A stretch of DNA of 64,000 bases from Diphasiastrum complanatum (taxonomy: Eukaryota; Streptophyta; Lycopodiopsida; Lycopodiales; Lycopodiaceae): contig CM055093.1 in the NCBI GenBank assembly GCA_029204225.1, positions 25,826,885-25,890,884 of the forward strand, given 5' to 3'. Below, in pieces: positions 23,071-36,504 of this stretch (position 1 is its first letter; each line of letters begins with the position of its first letter). The notes beneath the pieces were generated by a model. That model was given only the letters and a program-made list of their open reading frames with translations, ran no database searches and was not told the DNA's origin. Both the position numbers and the translations under genes were made by a program.

Positions 23071-25725
23071 TGGCTTCCGCATCAGGTTCGAGCTCTAATA
23101 TCATCTGGAAAGCATGCGCAGGAATCCGCCTGGCATCCATCTAGTCCTTTTTGGATCGATGTAGGTTGGGTGATTTGAAAGTTGACCCCTCTATCATCCT
23201 CTCTGAAGTCAGTACTGAATTCGTGAACTCCATCCATTCAATTTCGGAAGTGAACTTCAAAGTTCACGTACGAGGCCAATTCTTCACTATCATTGAAGAC
23301 CTGTTCTGCACAGCTCTCGGATTACCTCTGATGGGAAGCTGCTTTCAACTAACAAAGATTCGGTGGATGAAGCTGCCCACTTCTTAAGCAATTGTTTCGT
23401 ACCCACGAAGGGGTACAAAATCTCTATGATCCGAGATACAACATTCAAGTTGTTTTGTAAATATGCAAACCAAGCAATCTTTTTGACGGATGCGGATGCT
23501 ACCATTTCAGTTCAAAATTTTGGGTATATATCAGATGCTCTTGTGGGTAATCCAGTGTGCTTCGGCGTTATCACATACAAAGCCTTTTTGTGCTGGATTA
23601 AGCACCAAAAGTTTTCTGGAGTTGGAGCCCATGTATCTTAACTCTGCGCTCATTTTGACATATTGAACGATCAAGAGAAAACCATGCTGACAGGAAGATT
23701 GTTGGTTCCCAAGCCAATAGATCTTTCCAGCATCCTTTCTATACCTATTCCGGTTTCAGTCGAGGCTGCACCAGCAGTCGAAGTAGCAGCCACCACTGCT
23801 ATGGAGAGTGAAGCTGTGGCATTGGACACTGATGTCAAAGCCAGCATTTCCTTCCACGTCTTAGAAGCAGTCGAGCGCATCCACCTCTGAGGATGACGCA
23901 GCCCAGTCCGATACATCAGACAATGGGATGCATAGCTGCTGAAGGCGACACTGGGGCACATGTGGCAGATGATGAAGAACCAGACGACCAGCCCCAGTGG
24001 TTTCGATCCATGACTGATAAAGCCAAGAACCTTGTGATTGAAGTATATGAGTTCGACAAGTACCACCGTCAACTCACAATGCAGCTTATCGCCTCAGAGA
24101 GGAAATCACTTGACTCTCTGAAGGAGTCCTTCGAGAAGATCAATTTGCTCGAATCAGACAACATGAAGCTGATCGAACAACATCGTTCCCTCAAAACACA
24201 ACTTCAGACTTTAATAAAGGAAGCTGATTCTTTGAAGCAGACCAATAAGGCGATTCAGTCCAAGTCTGACAATTTTCAGACTCAAAACGATTCTTTGAAG
24301 CAGCTACTTTTGGCTGCAAATCAACATAATGTCGCGCTCCAGAAACATCTACAGGAGGAGCGAATGACAAGATTAAAGACAGAAGTTGCTTTGTCCCTAA
24401 GCACCATCGCAGGGTCAATCACTGTCAATCTCACAAAGCTGGACCAACTTCAAGGCCAAATGCTTGACAGTTTTCGAGTCTAGTTCTTACAACCGCTCAA
24501 GGATGCGAAGGCTCTTGTCAAGAAAGAGTTGGCGGAGCTGAAGGAGCTCTCCAGTGATGCCACCCAATCTTGTAGTGGGCCCGATGCACACGATGACTAT
24601 CTGTAGGCCCTACTGCGAATTGATGAACTTACACAGCAACTCCAAGTTGTGCCTGCCTGCACCTGGAGCCTCAGACCATCCAGAATTTTTGGAGGCTGTC
24701 GCGAAGATTGACCAGCTCAAATAGACACTATCAACCTAAAAGCAACAAATGGAGGATCAGAAGCTGGCTGTTGAGTTGCAAACTCAAGATTTGGCAACTA
24801 CATCTACTTAGCCAAAGCGAATGCAACGAAATCAGTCGAAGGTATGTGCTGACAGATTCCGTGCATTTGTTGATCACTTCTAGAAATGGTGTCCACATGC
24901 TTTTAACTTTGAGTTGCAATGGCGTGTAAATTACATGATTCTACCAGGCGTAGTAGGCATCGCCTTCGACGACTGGAAGTGACCATGGGAGAAGGACGAC
25001 TTTCTCTAGTTATGGGCCCAGGTCACTATCGAACAGAAAGGATGTCTCTGCTGGGGCATAATCTAGGGTAAATTTCAGGTCGTACCTTTTGGATCGACAG
25101 AGTTATACATAGGCTCTTCGGCTATGTATGCTCTCGAATATATCCGTATCAAAGAACTTTAATTTTTGCGAAATGAAGATAATAAGCGACATTTTTGGAA
25201 GCAAAAGTCACAGTTTCAGCTGTACAAACCACAAGCGGTTGCAGATTTAGGCGCATTCGATGATGCAGGTCTGCTAATAAATATCAATATGGCTTATCCG
25301 GCATTATTCGATCTATATGTGGATTGGGAGCGAAACTTTGCAGAATACTTTGCGGAGATTCGCCATAATTTGCAAGATAGAAGGAAGTCATTTTGTTATA
25401 AGCAATTTTGTACATATACATTTTGGCAGTTTGGTACCTTTGCGGCGAAGACATTATTTTTTGTTCAGAACATTTATGTTAAAAGCAATTTTATTAGATT
25501 TTTAGCTCGTTACCATAAGGAAATCACTGTACGAAGTGATTCAGATATAGATACCAAGTTAACCTAGGAGCTATTCGATGGAACATTACTCCCGGTTAAG
25601 TTAGAAGAATTCGGCAACTTACTAGTTGGCCGCTATACCAAATCGAAAGAAGACTTGCTCTTGATCGAAGCTCAACAGAACTTGGAGCTTGCTCAGAAGT
25701 TATACGAAAGACTGAATCATTCTTG
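23071..25725 (+). pseudogene. Extra ORF with a coiled coil, second Ty3 element
   Basis: The region starts MASASGSSSNIIWKACAG at 23071. It continues through a segment (SEVSTEFVNSIHSISE, HVRGQFFTIIEDLFCTALGL) that resembles the plant retroelement-associated domain often called putative plant transposon protein. A stretch of about 190 residues at 23893-24483 is an obvious heptad-type coiled coil (repeated LKxxxxxLxxxN patterns). Further pieces continue to LLIEAQQNLELAQKLYERLN near 25720. Stops at 23141, 23639, 23888, 24481, 24603 and others break it. It lies after integrase and before the polypurine tract, like the extra ORF of the first Ty3 element. Function is unknown; the domain likeness is by eye. 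Confidence 0.5.
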
Positions 25726-26068
25726 AAAATTCATTCGTGTCTTTGTCGTGGTGATGTTTCTATGGGATGCTGGCCTTTTTGAAGTTTAAAGATGTTTTGA
25801 AGTTTAAAGATGTTTAGAAGTTTGATTCCAGTTTTCATCAGCAATTCAAAGATCAACTCAAAAAAACCTATTCAATTAAAAGAAACAGCAAGACATATAT
25901 TCTTTAAGATGAAGAAATATCTAAAGGACGAAATACACGAAGAAATATCTAAAGAATAAAATACACGAAGAAATATTTTTTCGCCTCAATGAAAATCTGA
26001 CGAACAATAATGTTTCTCAAATAATCCTAGAAATAAAGATGATATGTTCAAAAGGACGTTTCACATTT

Positions 26069-26081
26069 GAGGAAGGGGATA
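26069..26081 (+). promoter_or_regulatory. Polypurine tract of the second Ty3 element
   Basis: GAGGAAGGGGATA directly precedes a TG that starts a long non-coding block, as expected before a 3' LTR. Confidence 0.6.
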
Positions 26082-27361
26082 TGTGATGCCACGAAAATCT
26101 TAAATATGAAATATCAACATAAATATGGCATGATATACTCGAAAATGAAGATATGAGTTGGTTAAAGTATAAATCATGAAGAGGCCTAAAGTCATTTTTT
26201 GGGAGTATATGTCCTAAGTACTTGCCTTGTAATTAAGGGCAAGACCGTTAACAAGAAATACATTACCTTGGATAACCTTTACTAGGTCGTCCACACGAAA
26301 CGACTAGATATGAAAAGACATGTTAAACCAGAGTAACTTTAACTCGTAGTTAAGTATACCTTTCATGGTATAATTGAATGTATTTTCAGTCTAATTGTTA
26401 ACTAGACCCTTTCGCGGGAGCGACGCACCTGTTGTTTTAGAGGTGTGTTTGTTCGCACCGTAGAACATATATTGATCTCACACTTCAGTCTCGATCATCG
26501 AGAGAGAAGAGTTTATGCTTATGTAAGAGATTGAATAAGTGAATAGAGTTCTGTGAGTTATTCTCTCTTATCTTTGTTCTTCAAACTGCTAAGTGTGAGT
26601 GATCTGGAGTCTGCTAACAATTTCTAATGCATTTCATGAATTTCTCTCTGATTAGATAGACGCTCTAGTGCATTACAGTTGTTTGCTGAGTTTTCTTAAA
26701 ACATGCTGTAAAGAAGTGTCTTTAAACTATCTTATTCGTCTGTCGCGAATACTTTTTTTCCGGCACTCGAATAACGACTATCTTTGGTATAGTCTAGCAC
26801 GATCATTAAATAAAGCTGTATGCATACATATGAGATGACAGTCCTTGCCTGAAGAATTAAGTCTCTGATCTATCTTCCTGATTGGCATTGACATAAGGTT
26901 CTAATGTATTCTAAAATTCTTCGTGTTCTTTAACCATTAAATTGGACTTTAGTTCTTGTGGACTTCTGTCTAGAAACGAATAGTTCACAAACGCGATTAA
27001 TTAATTGTCTGCACAACCGTGCATACATCGAACAATTCTTGATTCTCTGTTGACACCTTAATCAGCCAGAGTGTAGTACCGCTGTACTACTCTGATAACA
27101 TCTCATTTGTAGAATGCGCTTCATCCAATTCGATATAGGCCAGGTTGTTGTTCTGAATTTATTAACACTACCCATCCCAAATATAAGTAATACTGGTTAC
27201 TTTTTAATGTCTGTCGACAACCAAAATAACACTCGAAACCACTTGCCATAATTGTACCAAAAACATAACTTTCTAACGCTATCCTATGTGGGAACGACAT
27301 TATTCACTATAAAATTTATATTAACCCTGTTGGTATAGTACGACAAGTTTCGGCTCTTACA
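26082..27361 (+). repeat. Probable 3' LTR of the second Ty3 element
   Basis: The block starts TGTGATGCC after the polypurine tract and ends CTCTTACA at 27361, where recognisable CACTA coding sequence on the other strand is cut off. No partner LTR is present in the window, so the ends are inferred from the polypurine tract and the interrupted CACTA exon. Confidence 0.55.
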
Positions 27362-28760
27362 TCGTTGTCAGTGACATCGCAATCGTCATGCTTATTTGGC
27401 TCCATGAGATAATCAATTGTTTGTCCTCTTCATTAGGCAGATTCTCTTTTGCATGATTTTCCATATCGCGATCGCTTTCGTCTTTTTTGTCATGATTGTA
27501 TGTTGTCGCATCTTCGAGCTTGATATTTTGGAAAATATGCTTTTTTCTTGTCTTTGTTTGCATGACAAATAACTGCCTCGTATTCAATGGATCAGGATAA
27601 AGGGCTAACTGTGTACATACAAACTATACAAGTGAGTTGGAGAATGAATCTAGTGTGCTCAACAATTGATTTATAATTAAAAGTACCAACGATTGTTACC
27701 TATTCACAATGAATTGGTAAGACCAATGTCTCATTGGAAGAGGAAAGGATCTTTGTTGAATCAAGTGCATATAGTCCATTTGAATCCAATCGTGCAGTTG
27801 CATGTGGCCCTCGACATGTAATTTGAAACCATTTAACATCGAACAAAAAGATCTTGAAAGAACTATAGTTGACTTCCAATATATCTTGTATGGTTCCAGC
27901 ATAGTCAAGGTCACTTTCAACCATATTGGTATCCCTTGCACTACTGCAATTAGCTTGATGAAACCTTGTCATCACCCCAAAATCAAAGGTTGTTCTTTTC
28001 TTGTCGATGCATTCAATGCGAAAGTGTTGTCCACTAGACCAAAGAGTGGTATGCCGCCTATACTGCCATATTGAAAATTACATATATCAAATAACATATC
28101 TTTGAATAATGTGTTACAATGTCAAAGCAATTATTATATAAATAATAAATGATGAGTTTGAGTTTAGAGACAAACATGCCAACTGCTGCCATGCGCAAGA
28201 TCCCACTCCGAATTTGATATTTGTTTTCCACTCGCACAAGCATCATTCATGGCTTCATGTAGCCAAGAAATGTTGCATTGATCTGAGAGCTTCTCCAATT
28301 CAGATGGAAAAGCCTGGCCCCTATGTGACCGACGTCACCGCGTTCTATCAATATTCCCTTGATCTTTGGATTTTTCGTATAAATCAATTCAAGATGACAA
28401 TTCTTCTAGGTTGTATAGCATGAACGTGCAAACCTTGTCTCTCATACAATCGAAAAAGTTAGCATGCGTTCCTTTTACTTGTGGAATGCTCTCTTGTTTG
28501 TTGCTCTCCTCATCACTATCATGCCAGAGTCTTGGAGCCCTGGATTTAATTGTGTCAAGTACTCTGTAATGTAAAACAAAGACTTTTGTGCCATCCAACC
28601 TTCCGCTATACACGCATATTTTAGCGAATGAAATCTTTTAGGATTTTCATAAAGTGCTCTAAAAAAAATATCCATCTTGCACTCACAGGGCCTGCTAGCT
28701 CCACCTCATCAACAAGGTGAATTTGGATGTCCATGATGGAGGAGGGCATCTTTCGAAAGC
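27362..28760 (-). pseudogene. CACTA transposase C-terminal half (DUF4218 and DUF4216 parts)
   Basis: Read on the minus strand from 28760, a DUF4218-type segment appears: MDIQIHLVDEVELAGPVSAR, then the RWMDIFF part and the ITEYL stretch. Next comes WLHEAMNDACASGKQIS near 28270-28200, where a stop interrupts the frame. Then comes a DUF4216-like segment at 27975-27700 (GTIQDILEVNYSSFKIFLF, LDSNGLYALDSTKI). After a probable intron there is a Lys/Asp-rich end at 27590-27362. That end is truncated by the adjacent LTR. These segments normally follow the TNP2 core, so this is the complementary half of a transposase like the one at 8857, but from another copy in the opposite orientation. A second copy lies at 48160-48985. 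Confidence 0.7.
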
Positions 28761-29184
28761 TTTTTGGATTTAAATTTTGAAAGAATTCATAAACTGGTCA
28801 TCTCGTTAATCAATACTCTACAAATATAAATGCTTTGAGAAAGTTTTGCTACTATTGCTTGAAGAAAAATAGTCACAAGTATTATACAAAAAAGACTGTA
28901 TCATGTACCATAAGAAAGAGCACACTTGTGGACGAAAGCTATATAAGAATTTCATCTATCCTGAAATGAGTATCTCTTTTGGGCCTTTTTTGTCAAAGTA
29001 CTACTATTTATAGATAAATTGTTGCTTTGCCCCTGTAATTGGTTCCTCTGAGAGGTAGCAGGCTAGAATCCAACGATACCAAAAACTATGATTGACAATG
29101 AGTGAGTGCATCATAGAAAAAATTGTATATATTCCACAGAGATATTGTTTCTACAATGCGGTTGAACTTGACAAATATGTTTAT
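28761..29184. other. Unannotated stretch
   Basis: A/T-rich sequence upstream of the minus-strand CACTA fragment. No further coding segment was recognised. Confidence 0.4.
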
Positions 29185-30149
29185 GTGATTGATGTGTCTT
29201 TCTTCAATAAATTTTTAGTGTGATGGTTAAGGTGCATATAGTGTTCCCTTGAGGCAGAAGATACAAGCACAAGCAGATGATTAATTTCCAAGTTCACATG
29301 ATTTAAGCCTTGTTAAGTATAAGGTAAAGCCTTGCCAAGAGAGTGCCTTATGCCTTTGAGATCACCTGCACAACCATGGCCATAAAGACCTCACAACAGG
29401 GGTTTACCACCCAAAGGACAAGTGTTAATTTTTGGCCTTGCCTTGCAAAGGCATTACAACTATGTGTTGAGGTCGATCAATGGAGCTTAGAAAAAGTCAA
29501 CATTAAGGATATTCTTTGGTGATTGTCTAAACCTTAAAGCTTGGAACCTTTGTTGAGGGCCCAACTAACATGCATTATTTGCCATTCAAAAATTCTCAAA
29601 AAGGGTGCATGCAAACAATGCATGATCGACAAGGCCCAAAAAGCAAAAGCTTAAAAAAAGAAGGGCCCATGCATTCTATGCATGATCTAACATTCAAAAC
29701 TCCATACTTTGTAGCAAATTGCATCTCCCATGTGTAATGCTTATATATATAGGCACAATACTTGTTCATGAATGGTGAGATTATGTGTGATAATTCGAAG
29801 CATAAATATTATCACATTGTTCTTGTTTAGCATTGGATTTGGCGAGGATTATCACATGAGTAGTAGATATGGAGTCACCTTTTTGGTTAGTCATTGCATT
29901 TGTTCCAGACAAGGAGTCACATTTTTAAAATAAGGTATCACATAGCTTCAACGAAAAGAGTTTCATAGTAGATAGGTAGGGAGTAGGATTTTCTGAAGGA
30001 GGTATCATAGAGTTTTGACGTAACACATTGCTACTACAAAGAGTCAACTTAATGTAGCTAAGTAAAGTTCTTTTGTAACATGGATTCTAATAGAGAATTA
30101 TTTCTTGTTCTCTTTCCTCCCATGTACATACATGCACGCACGTGTGTGT

Positions 30150-30181
<32 letters not shown>

Positions 30182-30930
30182 TGATCAAGAATGCAAAAGA
30201 CGTATTGATCCAAATATATCTATTTACTCTCTAGATCTATTGTGTACATTTCCAAGACCAAGATTAACCCATCTTCAAGATTCCATTTTCAAGTGTTTGT
30301 ACCAAAATTACAAGTTCGTCTTGATTTGTTCTTCGGAGTCTTGTGCACCTTGTAGCATGCAATGCATAGGTTTGATGTATATTATCACAAACTATAATAT
30401 GTTTTAGTTCTAAACTCAAAAATATGTCGATCTTATGTTGAATCATCTATTGATTTTATTTTGTATTGACCACTATAACAATGGTGGTTGCATTGATTTC
30501 TTAGAAAGATGGCTACGTGGAATTGTTACTGCTTGCTAAATATTTTCATGATAGTACAAGGAGGCTTTTTACCTTTAAGGTAGATCTCTTACTTGAAGAT
30601 GTGATAAGTGCAACGACCTGGAGCACTTTCTCTACTACTTGCATGTGTTGGTGTCGTGACCACTCTTGCAAAAATAATTCATTTGCCCAGAAATTTCAAA
30701 TGTTGATTTCATCATTGATGTTTAGTATGAGTCTAATAAGCTACCGTGTAGATTCATCACCAATTTCAATTTCCACAATTTTGACCCAATTGATACCAAT
30801 TATTGACAAGGGCTCGAATAAAACGTATTATCACTTTGCTCATCTTGCTGACAAATAGTTATTAATTCAGAGGGAGTAGATAGGTTGCATTATGTGAAAA
30901 CTAGTAAATCTTAGGTTGCTAGTCATAATG
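29185..30930 (+). repeat. R repeat module, copy 0
   Basis: This sequence is repeated at 36505-38215 in the same orientation and, for about 850 bp, inverted at 45630-46480. It includes a (GT)n tract at 30142-30180 that is much shorter in the 36505 copy. Short ORFs such as 30517-30858 recur in the 37804 copy with frame-breaking changes, so they are probably not genes. It probably belongs to the same large element family as modules S and T. Confidence 0.85.
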
Positions 30931-31076
30931 TATAAAAAAAAAAAGAAATGGAGAAATCACATTTTACAGTTTGAACTTTTGGGAGTTTGAGCCCCAATGT
31001 TGGTAGAAAATCGACAAATACAACAGGGCAATTGTTGGAATTCAAATTTTCCGATTAACAAGTTTGTAAACGGCTC

Positions 31077-31286
31077 AAAATCAACTAGTTCTCCATCACA
31101 GCGCGGGTGCTTGGGTAGAGTGGCTGACTGCGACCAGCATGTCGCAGGCTCGAATCCCAGCCACTGCGTAGTAACACTGTAAGGAGCTTGCTCTGCTCTT
31201 GGCATTGCCCAGATGGCGTGGCCAGGGTGTATATATTGTGTATAACCCACTACTTCTGTATCCAAAAAAAAAAAAATCAACTACTT
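31077..31286 (+). mobile_element. tRNA-derived SINE with target-site duplication
   Basis: A body of about 180 bp (31091-31272) has a tRNA-like 5' part with a B-box-like GGCTCGAATCC at 31148-31158, preceded at the expected distance by an A-box-like TGGGTAGAGTGG (31112-31123). It ends in an A13 tract. The 14-base sequences at 31077-31090 and 31273-31286 match except for one base, giving a good target-site duplication. It lies 290 bp beyond the 3' end of the GST gene. Confidence 0.75.
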
Positions 31287-31572
31287 ATAGTCATAAATTT
31301 AAAGTTTTACAATTTCATTAGATCCTTTTATGAATTTCATGAAACCTTGCCAGTTTTTTATGCATAAGGTTTGTTTGAAACTTTTTTAACACTGCCAATA
31401 AAGAGTACAAATGCACTAGCAATATCATGTACTTCCAAAATTGCACAAGTGAACACCTTATAAATATATAACAAAAACAAAACTTTACTGTCTCCCATGC
31501 AGAAGCCGCCCGTTAAATCTGGGCTCTTCATTCATTCTTAATTTCTACTTCTCTTCGTTCTTGAATCTTCAC

Positions 31573-32397
<825 letters not shown>

Positions 32398-32406
32398 TTA
32401 TATAAT
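32398..32406 (-). promoter_or_regulatory. Putative TATA box of the GST gene
   Basis: On the minus strand ATTATATAA lies about 60-70 bases upstream of the GST start codon, leaving a 5' leader of roughly 30-40 bases. Position and sequence are typical, but there is no direct evidence of use. Confidence 0.5.
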
Positions 32407-32409
32407 CTT

Positions 32410-32869
32410 ATAGTTAGATATCCGAGTCTGCAAATTTTGGACAAACTGCTCGTCACAAAAAAAGCTTATGGATTATGCAGAAGCTCCACGGTTATGGCGC
32501 GACACTCCACGTATACTCCTCAATTGCATTGAAACAAATTCAGATGGTACACCTCAGGGACGACCAGATTAATAGTTCCACGGAATCAAAAATAAAATGA
32601 TGTTGATCAGAAAGCTTACCTCGAACGTTGATCGAAGGTTGAGATATAATAAGCTGCACAATTAAGACACCTACAACGACTAGAAAAAACGTGCTTCTGG
32701 ATCGAACTACTAAATTCATATATGTACGTCAGCTATAGCAACCGGCAGTCGCTGAACAGCAAGAATGAAGTTGCAGCTTCCTCGTTACAAACCCAGTTGC
32801 GTTCTACTGGGCGAGTTTGAATGTCCAGAATCTACGCAAGTAAACATCCTTCAAACAGTGTTACGATAA
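32410..32869. other. Upstream flank of the GST gene
   Basis: This sequence is not repeated elsewhere in the window and presumably contains upstream regulatory DNA of the GST gene. No specific element was identified with confidence. Confidence 0.4.
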
Positions 32870-33146
32870 GTACTGGACTCCGGCACACAGTGAAAGACCC
32901 ATGTTCAAAAGGTTGTCTGATTCTTCAACATTGTTGCATTAAAAGTCATACAATTGAAGAGACTCGTATTCTTATTGAATATTTGTACTGCTGGCTATAT
33001 TAATCTTTCATATGCTAGATTTTGTCCTTATATGCTAAACACTTGAAGCTTTTGCTGGATCAAGCCCCATCACAAAATTGTGCCACCTATGGACACTGCA
33101 TGAGCACAACATTTAGCTAACAAAAGTACATTTTCCTTGAGCAAAA
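32870..33146 (+). repeat. T repeat module, copy 1
   Basis: From about 32964 it matches 1-186 and 38280-38455 closely. A weaker shared start, ACTCCGGCA, is at 32876 here and 38226 in the third copy. It ends at the S junction, GAGCAAAA|CATTAGTCCT. Confidence 0.75.
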
Positions 33147-36100
33147 CATTAGTCCTCGGCCTTAGGCCCTTCCCATGGTGGAATATCCGGGGAGGTGACC
33201 TTCCAAGCATGAAATCTTTTTCTACTTTTTTTTCTTTTCTCTTTTTGTCAATTTTTTTTATTTTACATGCACTTTATGCACGGAAGGGCATGTAGAAAAA
33301 CTTACATGCACCTTTCGCATCTCGGAGTGTGCATATGTGGAATGTGCATGTAAAAAATTGTAAAATGAAAACGAATCAAAATAGGCACACGAGATTATGT
33401 TCTTTAAGGCGCCTCCTTTCTTTTAATGATTTTATGATAATGAGACTACCTTCAAAAAATTAATGAATGTCAGGTTGGTGTTTACATCACATAAAGCTTC
33501 AAGATAGGGAGTTTTAATCCCCTTAAAGATGCTGCCGGAAGTTCCAATCCTTATAGCCTTCATCCCTAGTCCTAAGCATATTCAAATGTTCAAAAGAGGA
33601 AATCACCTTAAACTTGGCTATAAATGGTAAATTAATTTTACAATGTCCATAATTTTAGAGGTTTCCTTACATCTGTTATGCTACAATGCATACATAAAGA
33701 TATTAGATGAAGGAATCCTTTGGGGCATATACAGTTGTTGAAATTAATGTCACTCCGAAAATGCATTGGCATGCAAGAAAGGGAAGCTATATGTTTGATG
33801 AGTAATTACTACGAGGGAAAAACTAAAAACTAAAGTTCGGTCTAGGATGTACAAAATGACAATTCAATATGAAGCCTACATCTTTGTAAACCATTTTCAG
33901 TATTGCTTTTAACAAATTTTTACCATCCCAATCCATGATTATGCCCATTTTGAGGGGAGTGTCCCAAATTGCAAGCCTCAAGGTGGGTATGTGAAGGCTT
34001 GCCTTGTAGCTGATATCACACTCCCTTAATAATGCACTTAGCATGACGGATGAGTCGATGACAACGGCTGAAAATATCTAAACATGATTCTAAATGAAAT
34101 CAAATGAATTCAAGAACAAATCTGCATCCATTCTATCTCAATGACTTCACCCACCTTTATGACAATAGTTATGAACATGATATTTTTTATTACAATTCTT
34201 TAGCCATATTTGCTTCGTTGTTAAAATGTTCCGAGTATACCATATTACATCAACTACAATCAATTGGGACAAGAGCCATAAAAAGATTCTTATGATTATG
34301 AACATTAGATTGAATGTAGTTATTCTTCTTTTCTACCATATAGAGTATCGGTTCCTCCTTTGACTAATTTTCACATCAAGAAATGATATTCTAGAAGGTA
34401 CATTTTCCAAGATAGAGAAACATGACAAGAAAAAAGAGCCTCTTATGAATAGTCACCATGAAAATATTTTATGTCACTATCACAAAAAAGAAAAAAGAGT
34501 AGAAGAGAGGTTTTGAAAACTTTTGTTTTTCTAGATTTTTGTTCAGAAACTTGAGCAAGAGAGTCGTGAAAATTTTTCTAAAGTCCTTGGTAGAAAAAAA
34601 TTTCATATGAGATTTGAGTTTTGACATTAGGGGAGTTTCGAGTTCCGAAAGGTCCGTTTATAAAATCATTGAACACTATTTTCAACTAATACATCTGACT
34701 TGACATAACTTTTTGAATATAGCTTGGAAGTATGTCATGTATCATATCATTGGAAAGTGCTTGTCGAGGGCTTTCTATCACACTAAACTCCACTCAAATC
34801 GGAGTTACCAGTAAAACGTTATGCCATTTTGAATGTGGACTCAAGAAGTTACGTTACTTAGAAGCCACTATGTCAGAAGATAATTGGGCGACATGTACAT
34901 AAAATGTGAAAGAAAAAGAAAAAAATAAGCTTGACAAAAGGCCCTTTTAACATTGGCACCTTCTCTAATGCATTCATGGTAACACATATGGTACAATTCA
35001 CAGTACAATTGATTAATAATATTTTTTGGCATAATATTCCTCTATGATTTTTCATAGTATTATATAGCACATGAATTATCATAGAGCGTTGGTTTCTACT
35101 TGCCCATTGTAATTAGTATGAGTCATTTTGGCTTGGCCTTTGTAAGTATTATGAGCACATGTCGCTCATGTTAATCTTTGTATACTTAAGTAAAAAATTG
35201 GTTAGAGTTATTGAGTCATTGTATGAGATTTCAGTTGTAACATTCTTGGTAATAGACTATTTTTTTAATTGCTAGAAATACTTGATACTATATATTGATT
35301 ACGGTCAAAATTTACAAGAAGTGAGAGCAAAATATGATAAGGTCACTAGGGTCCTTCACAGAAGAAGAGAAAACAAAGACAACATTAAAGTACTGAGGCT
35401 ATTAAATATCATAAGCATATGGAATGGTAACTTTATGCTCCCACACTCATGGACAATGGAGATGGAGATGTTTACACTCTCTTGTAACGATAATTTTGTT
35501 CCTTAGTAGCTAGATGATCCACATCATATTTATCCTACAAGACAACCAATGGAAGTCATATTTATTCAACATGGGAGTCACACAATTAGTAGTAAGTTAT
35601 CACATGACTAACAAATAAGGAGTTCTTTCTATTTAACATTTTCGTCATGGGAGTTGCATTTAGTAGATCAATAATCACATTTCTTGATGGCATGGAGTCA
35701 TGCTTAGTAAATAGGGGGTTGCTTGTCCTCAAAGTAGGGAGTTGCATTTAGCAATAGGGAATGTGTTTTCTTCAAGCAAGGAATAACATTTTTGGCCTTG
35801 CCTTGCAAACGCAATACTATGTGGTGAGGTCAGTCGATGGACTCTGGAAAAAAGCCAACATTAAAGGATACTCTATGGTGACAGCCTAAACTTTCAAGGC
35901 CTCAACCTTGGTTGAGGGCTAAACTAACATGCATCTGTTCCCATTAAAAAGTTCTTACGAACTCATGCAAACAATGCCATACATAAGGCCAAAAAAGCAA
36001 AGACATGAGAATGTGGTGCTTTACTATGCATGAATGGTGCTTTATTTTTCTTCAAATATTTTTAGCTTTGGAAAGGGCCTTTATTAGCTCTATACCTTGG

Positions 36101-36504
36101 GACAACAACTAGACTCCAGATGATATAGGAGAGCAAGCAAGAGCTTAGTAGAGAATTGAGAACTAAGAATTCTGGCAAGGAAGTTAGCGATCTGATGCCG
36201 ATGCTTTCAAATTTTGTATGTCAGTGCAGATTCGAGTTCAAAACATCTAAAATTTGAATGGATTCATGCGCATCTCATCAAATTTCAGTTTGTTTATCAA
36301 CATCACATTAGCATCAAGTCTTCACATATCCATAGAATTCAGCAAATCTGAATATTGGGGTAGGGATGATATGTGGGTTTCTTCAATATTTGAGTTGGGT
36401 TTCTGTTTCTAGTTGCTCCTAGAAGAGTAGGATGTTTTGCGACTTTTCTTTTTCTCTTCAGAAAAACACAGTTGTTGCTGATGTTTCTAATCCTTACCAG
36501 TTAT
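33147..36504 (+). mobile_element. S module, copy 1, terminal inverted-repeat end
   Basis: Begins CATTAGTCCTCGGCC and is repeated from 38456. The first ~850 bases are present as a reverse complement at 50118-49000, so the module carries one arm of a long terminal inverted repeat. Subterminal ACATGCA and TGCATGT motifs recur at 33260-33350. Small ORFs at 33823-34044 (minus), 34104-34295 and 35282-35506 are kept in related form in other copies. No complete transposase was identified. Confidence 0.7.

Larger units (their letters stand above)
20234..27361 (+). mobile_element. Second Ty3-like element, 5' end missing, deleted pol
   Basis: It reads, in order, a gag C-terminal half with zinc knuckles, a partial integrase, an A/T-rich spacer, an extra ORF with a coiled coil, a polypurine tract and a probable 3' LTR. 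Protease, reverse transcriptase and RNase H are missing. No matching 5' LTR was found upstream, although the first Ty3 element is inserted just to its left. The exact left boundary is unknown. The order resembles the first element, so both may belong to related lineages. Confidence 0.65.

Noticed and set aside
30517-30858. A 113-codon ORF also seen at 37804
   Set aside because: The two copies differ by frame-breaking changes and have no recognisable domain; it is shared because the whole R module is repeated.
31100-31170. A tRNA gene
   Set aside because: Box-like motifs are present, but the arms do not fold into a full cloverleaf by eye, and the A-tail with target duplication shows a SINE.
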